Positions 43,521 to 51,578 of a stretch of 64,000 bases of DNA are shown here, in pieces; position 1 is the stretch's first letter; every line of letters starts with the position of its first letter. This DNA is from Tyzzerella sp. (GTDB lineage Bacteria > Bacillota > Clostridia > Lachnospirales > Anaerotignaceae). The notes below the pieces were generated by a model, which saw only the letters and a program-made list of their open reading frames with translations, searched no databases and was not told where the DNA came from. Location of the stretch: the NCBI GenBank assembly GCA_019415525.1, contig DXZA01000031.1:1-64000 (forward strand), given 5' to 3'. A program made the position numbers and the translations under genes.

Positions 43521-44465
43521 ATGGATAATTTTATATTTAGTCTTAATGCAACAGTTCCTATATTTATAATAATATTTCTTGGATATTTTTTAAGATATAA
43601 GAAACTTGTTGATGAAAATTTTGTAAATGTTGGTAATAAGATAGTATATATTGTATTTTTACCTACATTATTATTTAAAGATATTTCAGAAACTGATGTT
43701 AAAAGTAATTTTGATATTAAATTTATACTGTTTTGTATGGGAGCTACTGTTATAAGTATTGCTGTAATATGGATATTATCTGAAATATTTATGAAAGATA
43801 AAAAAGCAATAGGTAGCTTTGTTCAAGGTAGTTTTAGAGGAAGTGCGGCTGTATTAGGTATTGCATTTGTACAAAATATGTATGGTGCTTCAGGAATGGC
43901 ACCTATGATGGTTTTGGGGGCTGTGCCATTATATAATATTTTTTCGGTAATTATACTTACTGTAAAATCTGAAAATAGTTTAAATAGTAAAAATCTTTTT
44001 AGAGATTCTTTTATAAATATACTTAAAAATCCTATAATATGGGGAATTGTTGTAGGTTTATTATTTTCACTTTTGGAAATAAAATTGCCTATTATGGTTA
44101 ATAAAGCAGTGGAAAATGTAGCTTCTTTGGCAACACCATTTGCTCTTATAGTACTTGGTGCAGGCTTTGAAGGTAAAAAGGCACTTTCAAAAATAAAACC
44201 TACACTTGTTGCAACAGCATTAAAGCTTTTTATAATACCTGCTGTTTTTATTCCTATTGCTGTTTATATGGGATTTAGAAATCAAGAGATGATAGCAATA
44301 CTTATTATGCTTGGAGCACCATCAACTGTAAGTTGTTATGTTATGGCAAAAAATCTAGGTAATGACCATGTTCTTGCCTCAAGTATAGTGGTTGCTTCAA
44401 CATTTTTATCTTCTTTTAGTATTACAATGTGGATATTTATATTAAAAACTATGGGTTATCTTTAA
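43521..44465 (+). CDS. AEC family transporter
   Basis: A 314-residue membrane protein of the auxin efflux carrier (AEC) family, with about ten helices in two repeats. NATVPIFIIIFLGYFLRYKK and FLPTLLFKDISETDV mark the N-terminal half, and LIMLGAPSTVSCYVMAKNLG is the conserved crossing region of the C-terminal half. Bacterial members move malate, malonate or other organic acids. The ATG at 43521 follows GGGGGTAG; the frame continues upstream to a TTG inside the preceding terminator. Confidence 0.9.
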   Translation: MDNFIFSLNATVPIFIIIFLGYFLRYKKLVDENFVNVGNKIVYIVFLPTLLFKDISETDVKSNFDIKFILFCMGATVISIAVIWILSEIFMKDKKAIGSFVQGSFRGSAAVLGIAFVQNMYGASGMAPMMVLGAVPLYNIFSVIILTVKSENSLNSKNLFRDSFINILKNPIIWGIVVGLLFSLLEIKLPIMVNKAVENVASLATPFALIVLGAGFEGKKALSKIKPTLVATALKLFIIPAVFIPIAVYMGFRNQEMIAILIMLGAPSTVSCYVMAKNLGNDHVLASSIVVASTFLSSFSITMWIFILKTMGYL

Positions 44466-44495
44466 AAATAATTAAATAATAGTGAATAGAAATAA

Positions 44496-44532
44496 GCCTT
44501 CCTGCAATATTATATATAAAAAGCAGGAGGGC
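44496..44532 (+). promoter_or_regulatory. Hairpin that buries the ribosome binding site of the next gene
   Basis: GCCTTCCTGC (44496-44505) pairs over 10 bp with GCAGGAGGGC (44523-44532), with one G-U, around a 17-base loop, and ATTTTT follows. The right arm contains GGAGGG, the Shine-Dalgarno sequence of the gene starting at 44540. The element can therefore act as terminator for the AEC gene and as a translational block. Confidence 0.7.
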
Positions 44533-44539
44533 ATTTTTA

Positions 44540-45352
44540 ATGTTTTTAGTGTTTAATTTAAAAAAAGTTATGAAAAAAGCTGCTATTTATGGATTATTAG
44601 GTTTGATTATATACATGGGCTTTGACTACATAAAAAATATTAAAACAGTAAAAACTATGTCAGATAAAAAATATTATATTGCCATAGTTATAGATGATTT
44701 TGGATATTCGGGAGAAGGTACAGATGATATGATAAATTTGCCTATAAAGTTTACAGGTGCGGTTATGCCTTTTTCTAAATCATCAAAAGAAGATGCCGAA
44801 AAACTTATAAATGCAGGTAAAGAAACAATTATACATATGCCTATGGAAAGTCTTACAGGACCTAAAAGTTGGGTTGGAGATAAAGGTGTATTTTTAAATA
44901 TGAGTGATGAAGATATAAAAACAGTAGTTAATGATGCTTTTAATATTGTAAGTGGAGCAAGTGGTATGAATAATCATATGGGTTCTGCAATTATGGAAGA
45001 TAAAAGAGCTCTTTCGGCAGTTTTGGATTGTGTGAAAGATAAAGGAATTCTATTTCTTGATAGTGTAACAACAGCTAATTCTAAAGCTGATGAAATTTGT
45101 TCTGAAAAAGGTATACAGCTTTTAAAAAGAGATGTATTTCTTGATAGTACAGATGATATAAATAAAATAAAAGAAAATTTACTTAAAGCTGAAAAGGTAG
45201 CTAATGAAAAAGGATATGCTATTGCAATAGGTCATGTTGGGCCAGATGGTGGAAATGTGACTGTTAATGCAATAAAACAAATTTATAGTGAAATGGAAGG
45301 TAGAAATATAGAGTTTGTCACACTTACTGAGCTTTTAAAAATAATAAATTGA
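44540..45352 (+). CDS. Divergent polysaccharide deacetylase family protein
   Basis: A 270-residue protein with one N-terminal membrane anchor (AAIYGLLGLIIYMGFDYI). Its extracellular domain belongs to the divergent polysaccharide deacetylase family (YibQ-like). IAIVIDDFGYSGEGTD carries the conserved DD pair, and HMPME, NNHMGSAIMED and AIGHVGPDGG follow. In related deacetylases these Asp and His residues bind a metal. The substrate is probably a cell-wall or exported glycan, but activity in this branch is unproven. Its ribosome binding site is inside a hairpin. Confidence 0.88.
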   Translation: MFLVFNLKKVMKKAAIYGLLGLIIYMGFDYIKNIKTVKTMSDKKYYIAIVIDDFGYSGEGTDDMINLPIKFTGAVMPFSKSSKEDAEKLINAGKETIIHMPMESLTGPKSWVGDKGVFLNMSDEDIKTVVNDAFNIVSGASGMNNHMGSAIMEDKRALSAVLDCVKDKGILFLDSVTTANSKADEICSEKGIQLLKRDVFLDSTDDINKIKENLLKAEKVANEKGYAIAIGHVGPDGGNVTVNAIKQIYSEMEGRNIEFVTLTELLKIIN

Positions 45353-45435
45353 ATTGAATATTATTCTTTATTTATGCATAAAAATAAAAATATAAACAAT
45401 ATATTGTATATGGAAAGAACACATGTGTTTTTAAG

Positions 45436-45586
45436 TTATCAACATTATACACAGGTTTATCCACAGAAAAACAATATATTGTGTGTATAATATTGTTGTC
45501 ATACAATATTAAGTTTTGTTGAAAAAATAGGCATGTAAATATATTTATCAACAAATATGTATATAAATACTGAATTTTGTTGATAA
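45436..45586. promoter_or_regulatory. Cluster of six DnaA boxes
   Basis: Six 9-mers fit the DnaA box. On the plus strand they are TTATCAACA (45436), TTATACACA (45445), the perfect TTATCCACA (45457) and TTATCAACA (45545). On the minus strand they are TTATACACA (45490-45482) and TTATCAACA (45586-45578). Three are nearly contiguous. The surroundings are AT-rich, and two copies of the palindrome ACAATATATTGT lie nearby (about 45397 and 45470). The gap (45353-45616) holds no gene. It could be an origin region, a DnaA-titration site or a DnaA-regulated element; dnaA itself is not in the window. Confidence 0.75.
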
Positions 45587-45616
45587 CTTATAAACATTTG
45601 AGGATAAAAAAATTAA

Positions 45617-45647
45617 AATGGGACGGCTACGCCGTCCCATTATTTTT
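45617..45647. terminator. Bidirectional terminator overlapping the recU stop
   Basis: AATGGGACGGC (45617-45627) pairs with GCCGTCCCATT (45631-45641) around TAC, with T runs on both strands. The 3' codons of recU lie within one arm of the stem. Confidence 0.88.
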
Positions 45648-46169
45648 CGATTTAAGATATTCATTTACAGCTTCAAGATAATTAATAGTACCATTTTTTA
45701 AATTTAATATGTACTTTTGTTGAAATGCAGTATAAGGAATAGATTTTCTTCCTCCCGCCTGTGCCTGCTGCCAATATTTTTTTAAAACTTCAAATGGCAA
45801 AAAATATATTTCATTTATTTTAGAAAAATTAACTAAAAGAAAAGCAACTCCTTGCTGTTTTATAAAATCCTCCATAAATTCCATCTGATGTGAGTGTATA
45901 TTTTGAAGAGGTAAATGTTTCTGTGCTGTTTCTTTTGCATCAAAACAAATAGGTATACCTTGTACTGCACCAATATAGTCTACTGTACTTTGCTTTTCAA
46001 AATATGCTAATGTTATTGTATGCTTTTTATTATCAACTTCTATAGGTGTTATGGGTGTAGGTATTTTCTGTATAAGTGCTATGTTTTTTTGTCTATATAT
46101 TTCATTTGAAAAATTTATAAGGTCTTCAAATCCACTTCCTCTAAGTCCTCTTGAATTCCAATATCCCAA
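45627..46169 (-). CDS. recU: Holliday junction resolvase RecU
   Basis: A 180-residue nuclease that cuts four-way junctions during recombination and chromosome segregation in Firmicutes. YWNSRGLRGSGFEDLIN is the N-terminal family motif. STVDYIGAVQGIPICFDAKE supplies the metal-binding Asp, Glu and Lys of the PD-(D/E)xK-like site. The start is set at TTG 46169, eight bases after AAAGGAG; the ATG at 46190 lies before that site. The last codons (NNGTA) are encoded by the terminator stem. Unlike Bacillus, it is not next to a penicillin-binding protein gene. Confidence 0.93.
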   Translation of the reverse strand: MGYWNSRGLRGSGFEDLINFSNEIYRQKNIALIQKIPTPITPIEVDNKKHTITLAYFEKQSTVDYIGAVQGIPICFDAKETAQKHLPLQNIHSHQMEFMEDFIKQQGVAFLLVNFSKINEIYFLPFEVLKKYWQQAQAGGRKSIPYTAFQQKYILNLKNGTINYLEAVNEYLKSKNNGTA

Positions 46170-46330
46170 AATATTCACTCCTTTCAGCATTAAAGTATAT
46201 CATAAAAAATACTTTTTTAAAGGTTTATACGTATTTTATTTCATATAGGTTTTATGAGTATTTTTTTCAGGACATAATATATAATATTTGGTATAATATC
46301 TCATAATTAAAATATAAGGGAGGTCTATGT

Positions 46331-47719
46331 ATGCTAAAAAAATCAGTTGTTGAAAATACAATATCAGCAGCACTTTCCACAGGTGGAAATTTTGCGGAAA
46401 TTTTTATGGAAGATACAAAAAGAAGTAGTATTTCAATGGTAAATGGAAAAGTTGAAAAAGCTTTTTCAGGTATAGATTATGGTGTTGGAATACGAATTTT
46501 TAATGGTACAAATGCAATTTATGCTTTTACAAATGATACAAGTGAAAAAAGTCTTATTGAAACTGCTAAGAGTGCAGCGGCAGTAATTAAAGATGGCAAT
46601 GGTGACGGAAAAGTTATGGATTTTACAAAGAAAATGTTTGATAATCGTCATCAAATAAAAATAATTCCTGAAACTATCCATAAAAAAAGAAAAGCTGAAA
46701 TACTTAGAAGTTCCTCAAATGCAGCTTTTAGTTATAGTGACTTGATATCTCAAACTCGTTCAAGTTATGCTGATGTTTGTAAAGATGTTTTTATAGCTAA
46801 TTCCGAAGGACTTTGGGTGACTGATAGAAGAGTAAGAACTCGTTTTTCAATAGAAGCAGTAGCTTCATCAGAAAATGAAAAACAAAGTGGAAGATTTAGT
46901 CCTGGAGGTTCTGTTGGTTTTGAACTTTTTGATACAATAAATGTTGAAGAATTAGGAATAGAAGCAGCAAAAACTGCTGTTACAATGTTAAATGCAAAAA
47001 ATTGTCCTTCTGGTAAAATGCCTGTTGTAATAGATAACGGTTTTGGTGGTGTCATATTCCATGAGGCTTGTGGTCATGGTCTTGAAGCAACTGCCGTTGC
47101 AAGAAATGCTTCTGTTTTTGCCGGAAAACTTGGTCAAAAAATAGCTTCTGATGTTGTTACTGCAATAGATGATGGTACAATTCCAAATGGTTGGGGTTCT
47201 GGCAATATTGATGACGAAGGAAACTTCTGTCAAAGAAATGTACTTATAGAAAATGGTGTTTTGAAATCATATCTTATAGATAAACTTAATGGTATTAAAA
47301 TGGGTATGAGTTCAACAGGCTCTGGAAGACGTGAAAGTTATCGTTTTGCACCAACATCACGTATGACAAATACATTTATAGCAGCAGGAAAAAGTACTCC
47401 TGATGAAATAATTTCAAATACTGAATATGGTCTTTATGCAAAACAAATGGGTGGTGGCTCTGTTGACCCTGCCACAGGTTCTTTTAATTTTGCAGTACTT
47501 GAAGGATATATAATAAGAAACGGAAAAATTTGTGAACCTGTAAGAGGTGCAACACTTATAGGTAAAGGTTCTGAAGTGCTTACAAAAATAGATATGGTTG
47601 GAAATAATCTTTCTCGTGCACAAGGTATGTGTGGAAGTATAAGTGGCTCAATACCTACTGATGTAGGTCAGCCAATGATTAGAGTAAGTGAAATTACAGT
47701 AGGTGGAAGAGGTGAATAA
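46331..47719 (+). CDS. tldD: Metalloprotease TldD
   Basis: A 462-residue subunit of the TldD/TldE protease, which in E. coli degrades unfolded peptides such as CcdA and trims microcin precursors. The zinc motif HEACGHGLE (244-252) marks the catalytic subunit. DPATGSFNFAVLEGYIIRNG and GQPMIRVSEITVGG are conserved C-terminal regions. It is followed after one base by tldE, so the heterodimer is made together. It has a GGGAGGT site. Confidence 0.94.
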   Translation: MLKKSVVENTISAALSTGGNFAEIFMEDTKRSSISMVNGKVEKAFSGIDYGVGIRIFNGTNAIYAFTNDTSEKSLIETAKSAAAVIKDGNGDGKVMDFTKKMFDNRHQIKIIPETIHKKRKAEILRSSSNAAFSYSDLISQTRSSYADVCKDVFIANSEGLWVTDRRVRTRFSIEAVASSENEKQSGRFSPGGSVGFELFDTINVEELGIEAAKTAVTMLNAKNCPSGKMPVVIDNGFGGVIFHEACGHGLEATAVARNASVFAGKLGQKIASDVVTAIDDGTIPNGWGSGNIDDEGNFCQRNVLIENGVLKSYLIDKLNGIKMGMSSTGSGRRESYRFAPTSRMTNTFIAAGKSTPDEIISNTEYGLYAKQMGGGSVDPATGSFNFAVLEGYIIRNGKICEPVRGATLIGKGSEVLTKIDMVGNNLSRAQGMCGSISGSIPTDVGQPMIRVSEITVGGRGE

Positions 47720-47720
47720 T

Positions 47721-49073
47721 ATGGATTTTTCAGAACTTAGAATGAAAGTAAAACAAGAAGCTGAAAATCTTGGTTTTACAGATTGGGAAATAACTTTTTC
47801 AGGTTCTCAAGGTACTGAACTTATGGTTAGATGTGGTGATGTTGACCATTTTGAAAACAGTACTCAAAGAGGTATTGCTTTTAGAGGAAATATAAATGGT
47901 AAAACAGGATATTCTTATTCTGAAAAAATAGATGATGACGCAGTTAAATATCTTGTTAAAGAAGCTATGGAAAATGCAGAACTTATTGAAGATGAACCAG
48001 AAATATTTTTTGAAGGTAGTGAAAGTTATCCAGATGTAAAAGGTTTTTATGAAGATATAGAAGCTATTACACCGAAACAACTTATAGAAACTGCTGTTAA
48101 TATGGAAAAAGGACTTCTTAATTCATCTGAACATATTAAATCAGCTGATTATTGTCTTTGTGGAAAAAGTAGTAATGAAAGCTGTATGGCAAACAGTAAA
48201 GGGCTTAATCTTTCCTTTAAACAAAATATGGCTCTTGGATATGTAAGTGGAATTGGCGAAAATAATGGAGATATAAAAACAGGTGGAGAATATTGGTATG
48301 GTACTGATATTAATGATTTTTCACCAGAAGAAATAGGTAAAAAAGCAGGAGAAAAAATAGTTTCTCAATTTGGAGCAAAATCTATTCCTTCAGGAGATAT
48401 GAATGTTGTTTTTGAAAATGAAGCTATGAGCGATATACTTGCTACATTTTCTGGTGTTTTCTTTGCAGAAAATGCACAGAAAGGTTTTTCATTACTTCAA
48501 GGTAAAACAGGTGAAGTTATAGGTTCTGATATACTTACAATTAAAGATGATGGAATATGTGAAAAAAGTGGATATTCAATACCTTTTGATAGTGAGGGTG
48601 TTGCTGTAAAAAATAAAAATGTTATAGAAAATGGTGTTCTTAAAACACTTCTTTATAATATTAAATCTGCAGCAAAAGATAATACACAGTCAACAGGAAA
48701 TGGTTTTAAAGCCGGTCTTAAATCTCCTGTTGTTACTACTTGTACAAATTTTTATATTGAAGAAGGAAGTATGTCAAAAAGTGAGCTTTTAAAATCTGTT
48801 GAAAATGGAATTATTATTACTGATGTTGCAGGTTTGCATGCAGGAGCAAATATAATTTCAGGTGACTTTTCACTTTCAGCAGAAGGATTTTTAATAGAAA
48901 ATGGTGAAATAACAAAACCTGTTGAACAGATTACTGTTGCCGGAAATTTTTATGATATACTTAAAAATGTGAAAGCTTTGGCTAATGATATGAAATTCAG
49001 TATGCCAAGTGGTATGGGTGTATTTGGTGCACCTTCTGTATTTGTTGGAAAAATGTCTGTTTCTGGTATGTAA
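47721..49073 (+). CDS. tldE: TldE/PmbA subunit
   Basis: A 450-residue non-catalytic partner of TldD. It lacks the HExxxH motif but keeps the shared fold, seen in MVRCGDVDHFENSTQRGIAF, GEVIGSDILTIKDDG and STGNGFKAGLKSPVVTTCTN. The ATG at 47721 follows AGAGGTGA, which overlaps the end of tldD; a GTG at 47703 is inside tldD and was rejected. No modified-peptide gene was found nearby, so a housekeeping role is likely. Confidence 0.93.
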   Translation: MDFSELRMKVKQEAENLGFTDWEITFSGSQGTELMVRCGDVDHFENSTQRGIAFRGNINGKTGYSYSEKIDDDAVKYLVKEAMENAELIEDEPEIFFEGSESYPDVKGFYEDIEAITPKQLIETAVNMEKGLLNSSEHIKSADYCLCGKSSNESCMANSKGLNLSFKQNMALGYVSGIGENNGDIKTGGEYWYGTDINDFSPEEIGKKAGEKIVSQFGAKSIPSGDMNVVFENEAMSDILATFSGVFFAENAQKGFSLLQGKTGEVIGSDILTIKDDGICEKSGYSIPFDSEGVAVKNKNVIENGVLKTLLYNIKSAAKDNTQSTGNGFKAGLKSPVVTTCTNFYIEEGSMSKSELLKSVENGIIITDVAGLHAGANIISGDFSLSAEGFLIENGEITKPVEQITVAGNFYDILKNVKALANDMKFSMPSGMGVFGAPSVFVGKMSVSGM

Positions 49074-49074
49074 T

Positions 49075-49521
49075 ATGGATATTGGATATTTTAAATCACC
49101 TATTGGATATATTTATATTGAAGGTGAAAAAGGATATATAACAAAAATACAACTTTGTGATGAATATATTGAAATTGAAAGTCTTGATTATATAAATGAA
49201 TGTAAAAAACAGCTTTTAGAATATTTTGATGGTAAAAGAAAAGTATTTGATTTGAAATTAAATCCTAAAGGAACAGAATTTCAAAAAAAGGTATGGAATG
49301 AGCTTATTAAAATACCATATGGTGAAACAAAAAGTTATAGTGAAATAGCTAAAAATATAGGAAAACCAAAAGCTTGTAGAGCTGTGGGAAATGCTAATAA
49401 TAAAAATCCTATTGTTATATGTATACCTTGTCATAGAGTTATTGGTAAAAATGGAAGTCTTACAGGGTATGCTTGCGGAATTGATAAAAAAGAGTATTTA
49501 CTTAATATTGAAAAGATTTAA
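49075..49521 (+). CDS. ogt: Methylated-DNA-[protein]-cysteine S-methyltransferase
   Basis: A 149-residue suicide DNA-repair protein that takes the methyl group from O6-methylguanine onto Cys119 in ICIPCHRVIGKNGSLTGYA. GTEFQKKVWNELIKIPYGET and YSEIAKNIGKPKACRAVGNA form the DNA-binding helix-turn-helix region, with the arginine finger. The ATG at 49075 lies one base after the tldE stop, so it is probably the third gene of that operon. Confidence 0.95.
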   Translation: MDIGYFKSPIGYIYIEGEKGYITKIQLCDEYIEIESLDYINECKKQLLEYFDGKRKVFDLKLNPKGTEFQKKVWNELIKIPYGETKSYSEIAKNIGKPKACRAVGNANNKNPIVICIPCHRVIGKNGSLTGYACGIDKKEYLLNIEKI

Positions 49522-49550
49522 AAAAAATCGGGCATATGCCCGATTTTTTT
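49521..49550. terminator. Bidirectional terminator, palindrome
   Basis: AAAAAAATCGGGCA pairs with TGCCCGATTTTTTT. It separates the convergent ogt and pepF genes. Confidence 0.9.
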
Positions 49551-49553
49551 ATT

Positions 49554-51314
49554 TTAAAGATTTATAAATTTTTCAATATCTCTTTTTATTATTTCAAGAG
49601 ATGAACGCCAAAATTCAATATTTGATATATCTATTCCAACACTTAAAGCAATAGTTTTAAGGTCACCCTTTCCAGTTTTACTTAAAAGCTCTTTATATGT
49701 TTCTGGGAAAGTTTCAGGTGACTTTTCATAAAGTGCATAAAGTCCCTTTGCTAAAAGAAGTCCAAAAGCATATGGGAAGTTATAATAATTATATTCTGCA
49801 TCATAGTAATGAGGTTTGCAAACCCACATATATTTATGCATATAATCACTATCAAGACCTTTTCCGTAAGTTTTATTTTGAGCATCTATCATAATATTAC
49901 ATAATTCATTTACAGAAAGAGGCTCATTTTTTCTTTTTTCAAAAAGGGTATCTTCAAATATAAATCTACTTAATATATCAACTATTACTTGTGAGTTATC
50001 TTGTAAATCAGATTCAAGTATCATAAGTGATGTTTCTTTGTCTGCATTTTCAAGTGCCGAATTTTTTACTATTGTTTCACAAAATGTTGAGGCTGTTTCT
50101 GCAATAGGCATAGGATAATCACTATTTAAAAATGTTTCATTATCAAGACATTGACCATGATAACCATGTCCAAGTTCATGGGCAAGTGTTATTACATCAC
50201 TAAAACTTCCTGTAAAGTTTGTAAGTATACGACTTTCTTTTATACTGTGTATATTGTCACAGAATGCTCCTCCTCGTTTTCCTTCTTTTGGATATACGTC
50301 TATCCAATGATTTTTATATGCTTTTTCTGCATATTCTCCAAGGTCTTTTGAAAATTTGCTAAAGTTTTTAATAACAAAATCCATAGCTTCTTCATATGTA
50401 AATGTAGCATCTGTTTTGCCTATTGGTGCAAAAAGGTCATAAAATGGTAATCCTTTTTTATGTCCTAAAATCTCTGCTTTTTTAATAAAATATTTTTCAA
50501 ACCAAGGTATATATTCTTTCATAGCCTCTATCATTGAATTAAGAGTTTCTATATCAAGTCCGGAATTTTTTACAGTCATTTCAAGAGGTGATTTATATCC
50601 TCTTAATTCACATTCTGTTATTACTTGTCCTTTTATTGAATTAAGACAAGAAGCAGAAACTTGTGCTATTTTTTCATATGATTTTATTTCATTTTCATAT
50701 GCAGTTTTTCTTTTTATAGCATCTGCTGAATATGCAATATTTCTTGCTTCTGCAAGAGGTATGTTTTTTCCTTCAAATTCTACAGTATGGTTTGATGTTA
50801 TTGTATCCCATAATTTTTCCCAAGATGATGAACCTGTTGTTTTGAATTTAGATATTATATCTTCTTCATTTTCTGAAAGTGTATGTTTTGCATTATCAAG
50901 TATATTTTGAAGAAAATATTTATGTTCTTTTATTAATTCAGATTTTTCACATAATTCATCAATATTTTTTACTGATGAATAAAACCATTTTGTAAACTTA
51001 GTTTCTGGAATAGCTGTTTTTGTAAATATATTTTCTATTAAATCAATACTTTTTAATGCTTTTTCATTTGATGAATTTGTTGCTAATGTAAGATTAGCAA
51101 AACTTGAAAGTTTTATTGCTACATCTCCAAACTCATTTTGTAAGTTTATATATTTTTCTATATTTTCAATTATATTTTCATTATTAAGCTGATTTTCTGT
51201 AAATTCTGTAAGCTCAATTATTTTTTCTTTAATATAATTAATATCATTATTAAATTTTTGGTCATCAAAGTTTGTATATAAATTGCTTAAATTCCATTCA
51301 TATATACTATTCAT
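49554..51314 (-). CDS. pepF: Oligoendopeptidase F (M3 family)
   Basis: A 586-residue cytoplasmic zinc peptidase that cleaves short peptides. The metal motif HELGHGYHG has His379, Glu380 and His383, with a third ligand expected in the following helix (MPIAETASTFCETI). The N-terminal helical part and AYNYYNFPYAFGLLL-like C-terminal segment (DAEYNYYNFPYAFGLLLAKG) match clade 3 PepF proteins. It is monocistronic. Confidence 0.94.
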   Translation of the reverse strand: MNSIYEWNLSNLYTNFDDQKFNNDINYIKEKIIELTEFTENQLNNENIIENIEKYINLQNEFGDVAIKLSSFANLTLATNSSNEKALKSIDLIENIFTKTAIPETKFTKWFYSSVKNIDELCEKSELIKEHKYFLQNILDNAKHTLSENEEDIISKFKTTGSSSWEKLWDTITSNHTVEFEGKNIPLAEARNIAYSADAIKRKTAYENEIKSYEKIAQVSASCLNSIKGQVITECELRGYKSPLEMTVKNSGLDIETLNSMIEAMKEYIPWFEKYFIKKAEILGHKKGLPFYDLFAPIGKTDATFTYEEAMDFVIKNFSKFSKDLGEYAEKAYKNHWIDVYPKEGKRGGAFCDNIHSIKESRILTNFTGSFSDVITLAHELGHGYHGQCLDNETFLNSDYPMPIAETASTFCETIVKNSALENADKETSLMILESDLQDNSQVIVDILSRFIFEDTLFEKRKNEPLSVNELCNIMIDAQNKTYGKGLDSDYMHKYMWVCKPHYYDAEYNYYNFPYAFGLLLAKGLYALYEKSPETFPETYKELLSKTGKGDLKTIALSVGIDISNIEFWRSSLEIIKRDIEKFINL

Positions 51315-51578
51315 AAAATATCACTTCCTTTTGTATACTATAATATTATTATACCAACTCTTTACATAATTTAAAATTAAACTTTTATTTATTTATATTC
51401 ACAAGAGAGCAGCATATAATATATGTTTAGCTTTAGAGTAATTTCATATTTTTTTTATGTAAAATTTGTTAATAATAAACAGTTATATGGCATAAAGTGT
51501 TAATAAGTATGTACTGGAAAAATTTATGTGTATAAAGTATAATGAAATTATAAAGTTTTATAAGGAAGAAGGGTACAT

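Noticed and set aside
45353..45626. Calling this gap the chromosomal oriC
   Set aside because: DnaA boxes are clear, but dnaA, dnaN and an obvious unwinding element or GC-skew evidence are missing, so only a DnaA-box cluster is claimed.
51315..51578. SAM or T-box leader before the O-acetylhomoserine sulfhydrylase
   Set aside because: No S-box core, T-box sequence or terminator-antiterminator pair could be found.
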